A stretch of 64,000 bases of DNA from Limisoma sp963601185. Lineage in GTDB: Bacteria > Bacteroidota > Bacteroidia > Bacteroidales > Muribaculaceae. The translations under genes were made by a program, and so were the position numbers. The DNA lies in contig CAVCEE010000004.1 in the NCBI GenBank assembly GCA_963601185.1, positions 62,001-126,000 of the forward strand, in the 5' to 3' direction. The notes under the pieces are model-generated. The model saw only the letters and a list, made by a program, of their open reading frames with translations, was not told where the DNA came from and made no database searches. This document shows positions 53,662 to 61,184 of this stretch, in pieces (positions within the stretch are counted from its first letter, which is position 1; every line of letters begins with the position of its first letter).

Positions 53662-54635
53662 CGGTTATAGATGTTGTATTTGTATTTTGCAAGGTTTGCT
53701 GGGTTGGAGAACCATTCGATGGTTTCTTTCAGACCGTCGGCAAGCGAGTACTGCGGTCGCCAGTCGGTGAGGCTGCAAATCTTGGTGTTGTCGCCGAAGA
53801 GTCGGAACACCTCGGAATTTTTCGGGCGGATGCGTTCAGGGTCCTGCACCCACTCGATGTCAGCACCCATCAGTTCGGCAATGAGTTTCAGAGTGTCTGC
53901 CATCGAGATCTCGCTCTTGCTGCAGATGTTTATCTCCTGACCCTCGATGCCTGGAGTCTTCGCCAAGGCGATAAATCCGCGGCAAGTGTCCTTCACGAAG
54001 TTGAAGTCGCGCGTAGGCGTGAGGTCGCCCACCTTTATCTGCTTCACACCGTTGGCAATCTGCGTGATGATGGTAGGGATGATGGCGCGCGCCGACTGAC
54101 GCGGACCATAGGTGTTGAACGGACGTGCCACGACCACCGGCAGCGAGAAAGCGTTGTAGAAACTCTCGGCAATCGCGTCAGCGCCAATCTTGGTGGCAGA
54201 GTAGGGCGACTGTGGCTGCTTCGGGTGCTTCTCGTCGATGGGTACATAGCGCGCAGTGCCGTAGACCTCGGATGTCGACGTCACCACGAGCCGCTCCACG
54301 CCGGCATCGCGTGCAGCCTGGCAGATGTTGAGCGTACCCTTGATGTTGGTGTCCACATAACTGTCGGGGGCGATGTAACTGTAGGGAATGGCAATGAGTG
54401 CGGCGAGATGAAACACGGTGTCGCATCCGCGCACCGCCTCGCGGCAGAAATTAGGGTCGCGGACATCGCCGTTGACCACCGTGAGTCCAGGGTGCTTGAT
54501 GCCCTCAAGCCAGCCCCAGTCGTTGAACGAGTTGTAAACGCTCAGAGCCTTCACTTCGCATCCTTCCGCCAAAAGGGCTTCCGTGAGATGCGAGCCGATG
54601 AATCCGTCGGCACCAGTCACTAATACTTTCTTCAT
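53658..54635 (-). CDS. LegB-like NAD-dependent sugar 4,6-dehydratase
   Basis: 325 residues. Rossmann motif GADGFIGSHL, catalytic YxxxK is Y145-S-A-T-K149, and the blocks NTYGPRQSARAIIPTIITQIANG and DFNFVKDTCRGFIALAKTPG fit the LegB-like SDR group. It likely removes the 6-hydroxyl of a UDP- or GDP-GlcNAc. It is the first gene of the operon with the ATP-grasp and neuB-like genes. The promoter is not clear. The next enzymes needed (aminotransferase, acetyltransferase, hydrolysing epimerase, CMP-synthetase) are not in the window. Confidence 0.83.
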   Translation of the reverse strand: MKKVLVTGADGFIGSHLTEALLAEGCEVKALSVYNSFNDWGWLEGIKHPGLTVVNGDVRDPNFCREAVRGCDTVFHLAALIAIPYSYIAPDSYVDTNIKGTLNICQAARDAGVERLVVTSTSEVYGTARYVPIDEKHPKQPQSPYSATKIGADAIAESFYNAFSLPVVVARPFNTYGPRQSARAIIPTIITQIANGVKQIKVGDLTPTRDFNFVKDTCRGFIALAKTPGIEGQEINICSKSEISMADTLKLIAELMGADIEWVQDPERIRPKNSEVFRLFGDNTKICSLTDWRPQYSLADGLKETIEWFSNPANLAKYKYNIYNR

Positions 54636-54761
54636 ATCGTGGGTTTGTCTGTAGTTTCTTTTTTATGGCATAAAATTACTATAAAAATCACTATTAAGGG
54701 GCAGACGGCACTTGAAAAATCCCCACGGCGCAAGAAAAGTGGCATTTTTCGGGCAAAAGTG

Positions 54762-54791
54762 TTGGCGGATAAAAAAAAGTTCGTACCTTTG
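54762..54791 (+). promoter_or_regulatory. Promoter of the SRP RNA
   Basis: TTG (54762-54764), 19 bases, TACCTTTG (54784-54791). The RNA should start about 5-7 bases later, near 54796. Confidence 0.85.
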
Positions 54792-54795
54792 CAGC

Positions 54796-54894
54796 CGGGT
54801 AAGTCCTATACGGCCAGCTCCCTGTCAACTCCCCCAGGTCTTGACCGAAGCAAGGGTAGCAGGTTGTAGCGGCGCGATGTAGTAAGCTTGCCCA
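54796..54894 (+). ncRNA. ffs: Signal recognition particle RNA (4.5S-type)
   Basis: Ends pair as GGGTAAG (54797-54803)/CTTGCCC (54887-54893). The SRP core is present: CCCCCAGG on the 5' side with AGCAAGGGTAGC on the 3' side gives the conserved CAGG/AGCA symmetric loop; the surrounding AAGTCCTATACGG and CTCCCTGTCAACTCCC blocks agree with Bacteroidetes SRP RNAs. Between these lies TCT-TGAC-CGA, so the apical loop is UGAC (URRC type) rather than GGAA. It binds Ffh and directs membrane proteins to the translocon. Boundaries are approximate. Confidence 0.9.
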
Positions 54895-54897
54895 TCT

Positions 54898-54971
54898 GCC
54901 TCTTTAGCTCAGTTGGCCAGAGCACGTGATTTGTAATCTCGGGGTCGTTGGTTCGAATCCGACAAGAGGCT
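54898..54971 (+). tRNA. tRNA-Thr (anticodon TGT)
   Basis: 74 nt: acceptor GCCTCTT/AAGAGGC, D arm GCTC/GAGC, anticodon stem CGTGA/TCTCG with a U-U mismatch in the middle, loop TTTGTAA, T arm GTTGG-TTCGAAT-CCGAC, discriminator T. It begins 3 bases after the SRP RNA and must be processed from the same transcript. Confidence 0.93.
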
Positions 54972-54979
54972 CAAGAAAA

Positions 54980-54996
54980 ACTTTTTTTAAAAAAGT
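54980..54996 (+). terminator. AT-rich hairpin after tRNA-Thr
   Basis: ACTTTTTTT / AAAAAAAGT-like palindrome. Such an AT-only stem is weak as a terminator. Confidence 0.35.
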
Positions 54997-55006
54997 GGTG
55001 TAAAAA

Positions 55007-55038
55007 TTTGGAGGTTTAAAATAATCATCGTATCTTTG
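55007..55038 (+). promoter_or_regulatory. Promoter of tRNA-Pro(TGG)
   Basis: TTTG (55007-55010), 20 bases, TATCTTTG (55031-55038). Exact consensus match. Confidence 0.85.
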
Positions 55039-55067
55039 CATCGCTTTTCCGAAAAAGGAGAAACATT

Positions 55068-55142
55068 CGGGGTGTAGCGCAGTCCGGTTAGCGCACCTGC
55101 TTTGGGAGCAGGGGGTCCCAAGTTCGAATCTTGGTACCCCGA
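55068..55142 (+). tRNA. tRNA-Pro (anticodon TGG)
   Basis: 75 nt: acceptor CGGGGTG/TACCCCG, D arm GCGC/GCGC, anticodon stem CCTGC/GCAGG around loop TTTGGGA, T arm CCAAG-TTCGAAT-CTTGG, discriminator A. CCA not encoded. Confidence 0.96.
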
Positions 55143-55150
55143 CAAAATGA

Positions 55151-55173
55151 AGACTTGAGCATTGCTCGAGTCT
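55151..55173 (+). terminator. Terminator of tRNA-Pro(TGG)
   Basis: 10-bp stem AGACTTGAGC / GCTCGAGTCT (one G-U), loop ATT, then TTTTTTT. Confidence 0.9.
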
Positions 55174-55347
55174 TTTTTTGTGCCCGTTTGCGACGCGTCC
55201 ACGCCGCCGCAAATGGGCACGCCTCTCATACCAGCACGCAGGGCTTTGATTCTAGTCTTAAACGAGGCTCAGTAGAAAAATGTTCCTTTTGGGGGCAATG
55301 GCTGCTCAGTAGAAAAGCCGTGAGGATAGGCGCATCTGCGAGGAAGT

Positions 55348-55364
55348 GCACTCCGTCGGAGTGC
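55348..55364. repeat. Perfect short palindrome
   Basis: GCACTCCG-T-CGGAGTGC, 8-bp arms, next to REP-like copy B. Confidence 0.75.
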
Positions 55365-55370
55365 CGTGTC

Positions 55371-55393
55371 GCTAACCACGGGGTTCAGCCCGT
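55371..55393 (+). repeat. REP-like element, copy B
   Basis: GCTAACCACGGGGTTCAGCCCGT, one mismatch from copy A at 51639-51661 in opposite orientation. ACGGG/CCCGT can form a hairpin. Confidence 0.85.
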
Positions 55394-55420
55394 CACCTTC
55401 AAAAAAAGACATCCGCTGTC

Positions 55421-55451
55421 GTAGGTGGCGCCGCTTACAGGGCGCACCTAC
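55421..55451. repeat. Interrupted palindrome
   Basis: GTAGGTG(G)CGCC with GGCGCACCTAC around GCTTACAG; a third hairpin in the same block. GGCGCACCT occurs also near copy A (51667-51675). Confidence 0.65.
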
Positions 55452-55468
55452 TAAACCCTATTCTCCGG

Positions 55469-56680
55469 TTAGCGGAGAAGGAGGGAGGCGTCGCCGTAAC
55501 TGAGGAAACGGAAGTCGTGGGCGAGGGCGTAGTCGTAGATGGCGCGCCAGTTGCCTGCAACGAATGCCGAGACGAGCAGCAACAGTGTGGACTGCGGCTG
55601 GTGGAAGTTGGTCACCATCCCTTCCACGATGTGGAACTGGTAGCCAGGGGCGATGATTATCTGCGTAGAGCCCACAAGATGCGTGAGACTGTTGGCGTCC
55701 ATATAGTCGGCGATGGCTTGTAAGGAATCCTTGGAGGAAAGGTTGCCGGTGTAGTTGTAGGGTATCCACTGCTTCACGTGGAGCGGGTCGCTGTCGCCGT
55801 CGTGGAGGGCGACACCGATATAATAGAGGCTCTCGAGTGTGCGAACCGAGGTTGTGCCTACGGCGATGATGCTGCCGGGAGCGTTGATGAGGTCGTCGAT
55901 GAGGCTGCGTGTTACGGAGATGAACTCGGTGTGCATCTGGTGGTCGCCAATCACGTCCGACTTTACCGGCTGAAACGTGCCAGCGCCAACGTGGAGCGTG
56001 AGTTCGCGGCGGCGTATTCCACGGCTGTCGAGTGCCGCAAGGGTGTCTTCGGTGAAGTGCAGCCCGGCGGTAGGGGCAGCCACCGAGCCCTCGATATGGG
56101 AGTAGACTGTCTGATAGTCCTCCGAATCACACGGCTCGGTAGAGCGGTTGAGATATGGCGGAATGGGAATCTCGCCGACGGCATCGAGCACCGATGCGAA
56201 AGTGACCGACTTGTCGCTCCATGAGAAACGGATGCGGAAAGCGTTGCCGCTTTGTCCGTCGCGCTCGGCATAGAGCGTCACCGCACGGCCATCGACGGTG
56301 AGGTCGAGTGCGAGCCGTCCTTCTTTCCACCGCTTTGAGTTGCCCACGAAACACAGCCACTCGCAACCTTCGGTCGAGGCAAACGAGAGGGCATAGTCGG
56401 TAGGCGCAAGCGGCTCAAGACAGAAAATCTCAATCAGCGCGCCACCACCCGGCTTGCGGAAACGCAGACGCGCATTGATAACGCGTGTGTTGTTGTAGAC
56501 GAGAGTGCTGTCGGCTGGCAGCAAGTCGGGGATTTCCGAAAACACATGCTCCGAGCATTCGCCGCCGCGGTAGAGCAGCAGTTTGCACTTGTCGCGCTCC
56601 TGCAAAGGGTGCTTGGCAATGCGTTCGTCGGGGAGGGGATAATTGAAATCTTCTATGCGGATGTCGTAAACTTTAGTCAT
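55469..56680 (-). CDS. queA: S-adenosylmethionine:tRNA ribosyltransferase-isomerase
   Basis: 403 residues. Family motifs: DFNYPLPDERIAKHPLQERD, LVYNNTRVINARL, ESLYYIGVAL and the SAM-site HFTEDTLAAL region. QueA converts preQ1 in tRNA to epoxyqueuosine, the next to last step of queuosine formation. Two overlapping-type TATCTTTG elements on the minus strand (56716-56709 and 56708-56701) lie just after the nadK stop region, so queA has its own promoter. Confidence 0.95.
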   Translation of the reverse strand: MTKVYDIRIEDFNYPLPDERIAKHPLQERDKCKLLLYRGGECSEHVFSEIPDLLPADSTLVYNNTRVINARLRFRKPGGGALIEIFCLEPLAPTDYALSFASTEGCEWLCFVGNSKRWKEGRLALDLTVDGRAVTLYAERDGQSGNAFRIRFSWSDKSVTFASVLDAVGEIPIPPYLNRSTEPCDSEDYQTVYSHIEGSVAAPTAGLHFTEDTLAALDSRGIRRRELTLHVGAGTFQPVKSDVIGDHQMHTEFISVTRSLIDDLINAPGSIIAVGTTSVRTLESLYYIGVALHDGDSDPLHVKQWIPYNYTGNLSSKDSLQAIADYMDANSLTHLVGSTQIIIAPGYQFHIVEGMVTNFHQPQSTLLLLVSAFVAGNWRAIYDYALAHDFRFLSYGDASLLLR

Positions 56681-56700
56681 AATGAAAATGAATTATGGTG

Positions 56701-56733
56701 CAAAGATACAAAGATAGTGCGAAGATGCCGCAA
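56701..56733 (-). promoter_or_regulatory. Tandem promoter elements of queA
   Basis: Two adjacent TATCTTTG copies on the minus strand (56716-56709, 56708-56701), with TTG at 56733-56731 at 22 bases from the nearer one. The duplication may give two start sites. Confidence 0.6.
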
Positions 56734-56734
56734 T

Positions 56735-57604
56735 CTACCGCACATCTGCGCCCCACATCAGTTTGTTGCGCAAAGCCCCGGCAAAGTCGTGCCCGGCGCG
56801 CAGCACTACGCTGACGCAGAAGTTAGCCTTGCGCATGCTCACCGTAGAGCCTATGGGCAGCGACAGCGACTCTCCGTCGATGGAGATGCGGAAGGTGTGC
56901 GACCGCTCCGAGCGAGTGGTCACCTCCAGTTCGGCAGAGTCGGGGATTACGAGCGGACGCATCGTGAGCGAGTGGGCGGCGATGGGCGACACCGCAAAGC
57001 AGTTGCTCTCTGGATGGATTATCGGTCCGCCAACGCTGAGATTGTAGGCGGTACTGCCTGTAGGCGTAGCAATGATGAGACCGTCGCCGAGGTAGGTGTT
57101 GAGCATCACCGAGTCGATGGCAGTGTCCATAGCAAGCATCGATGCGGAAGCATTCTTCAGAATCGCCACCTCGTTGAGTGCGAAGCGGTTGGCGAGGGCC
57201 ACGCCGGCATTGGTGCTCACCTCAATCAGCGAGCGGCGCGAGATGCGGAAATTGCCATCGGCGAGTCCGGCGATAAATTGCGGAGCGTCTGCCACCGCAA
57301 TGTCCGACAAATAGCCCAGATGCCCAGTGTTGACACCGAAAATAGGAATCTCGCGGTCGCCCACCCACGCCGCGGCGCGCAGAAACGTGCCGTCGCCGCC
57401 GACGCTCACCACCACGTCAGCCGACACCTCGCCCGGCGCGACAACCTTGTCGGCGGCGAGGTCGGGGATAAGTCCGCGGAGATAGGCGAAAAAGTCGCGC
57501 TCCACTTCGATAAACGCCCCGGAGGCTTTGAGTGCGCCAAAAAGCGAGCGGATTTCGTCCACCCGGTGGTCTTGGCATTGGTTTCCGTAGACTGCTATTT
57601 TCAT
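56735..57604 (-). CDS. nadK: NAD kinase
   Basis: 289 residues. The signature GGDGTFLRAA holds the catalytic aspartate D71; IPIFGVNTGHLGYLSD, NEVAILKNASASML and GLIIATPTGSTAYNLSVGGPIIHP complete the NAD kinase pattern. It makes NADP from NAD and ATP. It is divergent from pdxJ, an arrangement common in Bacteroidales. Confidence 0.96.
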   Translation of the reverse strand: MKIAVYGNQCQDHRVDEIRSLFGALKASGAFIEVERDFFAYLRGLIPDLAADKVVAPGEVSADVVVSVGGDGTFLRAAAWVGDREIPIFGVNTGHLGYLSDIAVADAPQFIAGLADGNFRISRRSLIEVSTNAGVALANRFALNEVAILKNASASMLAMDTAIDSVMLNTYLGDGLIIATPTGSTAYNLSVGGPIIHPESNCFAVSPIAAHSLTMRPLVIPDSAELEVTTRSERSHTFRISIDGESLSLPIGSTVSMRKANFCVSVVLRAGHDFAGALRNKLMWGADVR

Positions 57605-57646
57605 ATTATTTATATCTTTTGTCTTTCCTATGTGGGAAAATAGTAC

Positions 57647-57654
57647 TAATTTTG
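57647..57654 (+). promoter_or_regulatory. -7 element TAATTTTG before pdxJ
   Basis: TAATTTTG about 108 bases before the pdxJ start; no -33 at normal distance. Confidence 0.4.
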
Positions 57655-57761
57655 CACAATTTCATATCAATACGCGACATTCTGTTTGCGCGCAGTGACA
57701 ATTTGAAAGTTTACAAAGGTATAAAAACATTATATCAAAACAAAAAGAAAGAAGCGGCAAA

Positions 57762-58475
57762 ATGACTAATTTGAGTGTAAACATCAACAAGGTTGCCACC
57801 ATCCGCAATGCCCGCGGCGGCAACACTCCAAACGTGGCCAAGGTGGCTATCGACTGCGAGGAATTCGGTGCCGACGGTGTGACCGTCCACCCTCGTCCCG
57901 ATGAGCGCCACATCCGCAGGTCGGATGTCTTTGAACTACGCCCTCTGCTCCGCAGAGAGTTCAACATCGAAGGCTATCCGTCGGAGCAGTTTATGGACCT
58001 CGTGCTCAAGGTGAAGCCCACTCAAGTGACTCTCGTACCCGATGCTCCCGATGCCCTCACCTCGAGTGCCGGATGGGACGTTGAGGCGCATTTCGACTTC
58101 CTTTCGCAGATTGTGGAACGACTCAAGGAAAAAGGCATCCGCACAAGCATCTTCGTTTATCCCGACGATGCAGCCATCCGTGCCGCCTCCCGTGCCGGCG
58201 CCGACCGCGTGGAACTCTACACTGAGCCCTATGCCAGCCAGTATGCCGCCGACCCTGAAGCCGCCGTCGCGCCGTTTGTCGCCGCGTCCGTCACTGCCCA
58301 CAAGGTAGGACTTGGAGTGAACGCCGGTCACGACCTCAGTCTCGAGAACCTGAAGTTCTTCCACGAGCGAGTGCCTTATCTCGACGAAGTGTCGATAGGT
58401 CATGCGCTTATCTCCGATGCCCTCTATCTCGGACTTGAGGAGACAATAAAACAGTATAAAGATTGCTTGAAATAG
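57762..58475 (+). CDS. pdxJ: Pyridoxine 5'-phosphate synthase
   Basis: 237 residues. MTNLSVNINKVATIRNARGGNTPNV, DGVTVHPRPDERHIRRSDVFEL, NIEGYPSEQFM and VNAGHDLSLENLKF match PdxJ. It condenses 1-deoxyxylulose 5-phosphate with 3-amino-2-oxopropyl phosphate to make vitamin B6. A divergent nadK is upstream; the tolQ-like gene follows. Confidence 0.96.
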   Translation: MTNLSVNINKVATIRNARGGNTPNVAKVAIDCEEFGADGVTVHPRPDERHIRRSDVFELRPLLRREFNIEGYPSEQFMDLVLKVKPTQVTLVPDAPDALTSSAGWDVEAHFDFLSQIVERLKEKGIRTSIFVYPDDAAIRAASRAGADRVELYTEPYASQYAADPEAAVAPFVAASVTAHKVGLGVNAGHDLSLENLKFFHERVPYLDEVSIGHALISDALYLGLEETIKQYKDCLK

Positions 58476-58495
58476 CGACAATATGACTATATTTG
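58467..58495 (+). promoter_or_regulatory. Promoter of the TolQ/TolR/TonB-like operon
   Basis: TTG (58467-58469), 18 bases, TATATTTG (58488-58495), 29 bases before the tolQ-like start. It overlaps the end of pdxJ. Confidence 0.65.
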
Positions 58496-58524
58496 CGGAT
58501 TGATTAATTAATTGTTCAAAAGAT

Positions 58525-59199
58525 ATGACATCTCTCCTACTTGCGGCACAGACAACCGCACAAACAGGCTCCGCCGAACTCTCAGTGTGGGACCTTTGTC
58601 TCAAAGGCGGCATCATTATGATTCCACTCGCACTGCTGTCGATTGTGTCGATTTACATCTTCTTCGAGCGTTGGTTTGCGTTGCGCAAAGCGGCAACAGA
58701 GGACGCTACGTTTATGAAGCGCATCAAGGACTACATCCACGACGGAGAGATTGAGAGTGCCGATATGCTTTGCAAGAAGACCGACACCCCTTACGCCCGA
58801 CTCATCCAAAAGGGCATCTCGCGCATCGGACGCCCGATGAACGACGTGCTCGTTGCAATCGAGAACGTGGGCAACATCGAGGTGGCTAAACTCGGCAAAG
58901 GCTTCACTTGGCTTGCCACCACGGCGGCAGGTGCGCCGATGATCGGGTTCCTCGGCACGGTGACCGGTATGGTCAAGGCATTCTTCGCCCTCGCCAACGC
59001 AGGCACGAACGCCAACATCTCGGTGCTTGCCGGCGGTATCTACGAAGCACTCGTCACCACCGTTGCCGGATTGGTGGTGGGCATCATCGCATTGTTTGCC
59101 TACAACTACCTCTCGGCTCGCGTGAACCACGTGATGAACCAACTCGAAAACAAGACAATGGAATTTATGGACCTGCTCAACGAGCCGGCAACTAAATAA
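58525..59199 (+). CDS. MotA/TolQ/ExbB proton channel
   Basis: 224 residues with three membrane segments. The key motif is LATTAAGAPMIGFLGTVTGMVKAFFALANAG with ALVTTVAGLVVGIIALFAYN. It uses the proton gradient to drive the TonB or Tol system across the periplasm. It starts the operon with the TolR- and TonB-like genes, 12 bases apart. Confidence 0.94.
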   Translation: MTSLLLAAQTTAQTGSAELSVWDLCLKGGIIMIPLALLSIVSIYIFFERWFALRKAATEDATFMKRIKDYIHDGEIESADMLCKKTDTPYARLIQKGISRIGRPMNDVLVAIENVGNIEVAKLGKGFTWLATTAAGAPMIGFLGTVTGMVKAFFALANAGTNANISVLAGGIYEALVTTVAGLVVGIIALFAYNYLSARVNHVMNQLENKTMEFMDLLNEPATK

Positions 59200-59211
59200 G
59201 GAGTAACGACA

Positions 59212-59685
59212 ATGGCACTCAAACGTCAACACGACATGCTCGCCACCTACAGCATGGCATCGATGACCGATGTGATATTCCTGCTGTTGATATTCTTCCT
59301 GGTCACTTCGACCTTCGTGTCGCCTACGGCACTCGAAGTGGACCTGCCGAAGAGTTCGGAGCAGACTGCGGTGAAGAAGCCGAGCACAAAGGTGTATATC
59401 GACAAGGAGAAGAACCTCTATGCCTCGTTTGGCGACGAAACGCCGCAGTCAATCAGCGACGACCAACTGCTGGCATTCCTTCAGATGACCCAGCAGCAGG
59501 ACTCCACACAGGTGATAGCCCTCTATGCCGACGAGACAGTGCCCTACGGACGCATCGTTGAGGTGCTCGACATGACATCGCGCCACAATTTGAAGATGGT
59601 GCTCGCCACCAAGCCTACGGAGGCCAATGACAGCCGGTTTGAGAAGGCTCAGGCAGCAACACAGGCAGAAACCCAACAACAGTAG
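59212..59685 (+). CDS. ExbD/TolR biopolymer transporter
   Basis: 157 residues with one N-terminal membrane segment carrying the conserved aspartate (ASMTDVIFLLLIFFLVTSTF) and a periplasmic domain (VDLPKSSEQ ... LYADETVPYGRIVEVLDMT). Works as partner of the ExbB/TolQ channel. Confidence 0.93.
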   Translation: MALKRQHDMLATYSMASMTDVIFLLLIFFLVTSTFVSPTALEVDLPKSSEQTAVKKPSTKVYIDKEKNLYASFGDETPQSISDDQLLAFLQMTQQQDSTQVIALYADETVPYGRIVEVLDMTSRHNLKMVLATKPTEANDSRFEKAQAATQAETQQQ

Positions 59686-59691
59686 TAGGTA

Positions 59692-60507
59692 ATGACAAGC
59701 GACGAGAAGAAATACAGAATCTGGGGAATCATCCTTGCAACCCTCACCTATGCGGTGGTGATTGTGGCGATGATTCTTACGCGTATTTCCACCACGGTGT
59801 CGCAGGAGGAAGTCAACGCCTCTGAAAACAAGACTGAAATAGCCTTCGACGGCGAGGAGTATGTGGCTATGGGCGACATCCCCGAACCCGACCACAACGA
59901 CGGCGAACCTGCAGCCGACAACGGCGAGGCAGAGCCGGCAAGCGACGGCGAAGACCAGACCAACGAGGGAGTGCCGGGCGACGGTCAGTCGCTCGTGTCG
60001 ACGACTAAGGAGTCGCCGATGGAAACTCCCAAAAAGAAGAAAACTGGACCTACCGATGCCGAACTGAAGAAGCAGCAGGAAGAACAGGCTCGCATCAAGA
60101 AGGAAAAGGAACAACAGGAAAAAGAGAAAAACAAAATCAATAGCCGCGCGCAGAATGCCTTCAGCAAGAAAAGCAACGGTAACGGAAGCGGACAGAGCGG
60201 CTCGCCCGACGGCAATGCCTCTACGGGTGCGCTTTCCGGCGTGCCAGGTCACAACCTCGGCACAAACTACCGCCTCTCGGCGCAGAAATTCTCCTGCACC
60301 AAGAGCGGCTCACTGCGCTTTAGCATCACTGTCCGACAGGACGGCACTGTGACCAGTGCCAAATATCTCGGAGGCTCTGGCGAGGCAGCCAGCGACCTCG
60401 GAGTCCGACGACAGTTTGAGGAGCGTACACGAAGCCTCAAGTTTACGGTCAGCGGTGACAATGTGCCGAACGAGAAGAAAGGCACGATAACCTGGACCAT
60501 TAAGTAA
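59692..60507 (+). CDS. TonB/TolA-like energy transducer
   Basis: 271 residues. N-terminal membrane anchor (GIILATLTYAVVIVAMILTRI), an acidic and lysine/glutamate-rich spacer including KKKKTGPTDAELKKQQEEQARIKKEKEQ, and a C-terminal domain (SLRFSITVRQDGTVTSAKYLG) of TonB-type. It likely couples the proton channel to outer membrane receptors such as the SusC-like protein. Confidence 0.85.
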   Translation: MTSDEKKYRIWGIILATLTYAVVIVAMILTRISTTVSQEEVNASENKTEIAFDGEEYVAMGDIPEPDHNDGEPAADNGEAEPASDGEDQTNEGVPGDGQSLVSTTKESPMETPKKKKTGPTDAELKKQQEEQARIKKEKEQQEKEKNKINSRAQNAFSKKSNGNGSGQSGSPDGNASTGALSGVPGHNLGTNYRLSAQKFSCTKSGSLRFSITVRQDGTVTSAKYLGGSGEAASDLGVRRQFEERTRSLKFTVSGDNVPNEKKGTITWTIK

Positions 60508-60654
60508 CCTTACGGTACAACCGACACTCCTCATCCCTCAGCCACTGCAGCCGCCACCACTCGGCTTGCTCTGGGTCGCGTTTGCCGGCACAGGCAGACA
60601 CAGAACAATCCCCCGCATTTGTAAAAGAAAAAAGAGTCAAAGACACCAATAGAT

Positions 60655-61134
60655 ATGAAGAATAAAAAACAACGTCTGCAACTCATACTTGAGATTATAA
60701 GAAACAATCAAGTGACTTGTCAGGACGATTTGATAAAGGCACTCGCCGAAAAGGACATCAATGTGACCCAGGCCACGCTCTCACGCGACCTGAAGGCGTT
60801 GCGGGTAACGAAGATCGCTACCGACGGCAATTCCTACATCTACATCGTGCCCAATAGCAACGAGGTGAAGGATTCGCTGCTCAGTGCCAACCAGGGTCCG
60901 GCGTCGCCCAACAGTGCCGTGGGCTACGTGTCGCTCACCTTTTCCGGCAACATTGCCGTGCTCAAGACACGCAACGGCTATGCCAGCGGACTGGCCTACG
61001 ACATCGATATGAGCCACACCCCTGAAATAATCGGCACGATAGCCGGTGCCGACACCATCTTCCTCGTGCTCCGCGAAGACGTGAGCCACGAAGAGGCAAA
61101 GCGAGTGCTCCGCCGGTTCATCCCATTGGATTAG
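60655..61134 (+). CDS. argR: Arginine repressor
   Basis: 159 residues. N-terminal winged-helix (TCQDDLIKALAEKDINVTQATLSRDLKALRVTK) and C-terminal arginine-binding domain with GTIAGADTIFLVLREDVSHEEA. In arginine excess it represses arginine biosynthesis genes. It heads the cluster with GNAT, argG and argC, so it may be autoregulated. Confidence 0.95.
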   Translation: MKNKKQRLQLILEIIRNNQVTCQDDLIKALAEKDINVTQATLSRDLKALRVTKIATDGNSYIYIVPNSNEVKDSLLSANQGPASPNSAVGYVSLTFSGNIAVLKTRNGYASGLAYDIDMSHTPEIIGTIAGADTIFLVLREDVSHEEAKRVLRRFIPLD

Positions 61135-61184
61135 AGATTTACAATTCACGTATAGACAAATATAGAAAAGACAAAAAGCAGAAG

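Larger units (their letters stand above)
55174..55468. other. Non-coding block with REP-like palindromes before queA
   Basis: About 295 bases with no coding sequence I can support. It holds short palindromes: GCACTCCG-T-CGGAGTGC (55348-55364), the REP-like copy B (55371-55393) and GTAGGTG.CGCC...GGCGCACCTAC (55421-55451). A duplicated CTCAGTAGAAAA motif is also present. Confidence 0.65.

Noticed and set aside
51700..54635. Complete legionaminic or sialic acid pathway
   Set aside because: Only LegB-like, ATP-grasp and NeuB-like genes are present; aminotransferase, acetyltransferase, epimerase and CMP-synthetase are missing, so I do not call a full pathway.
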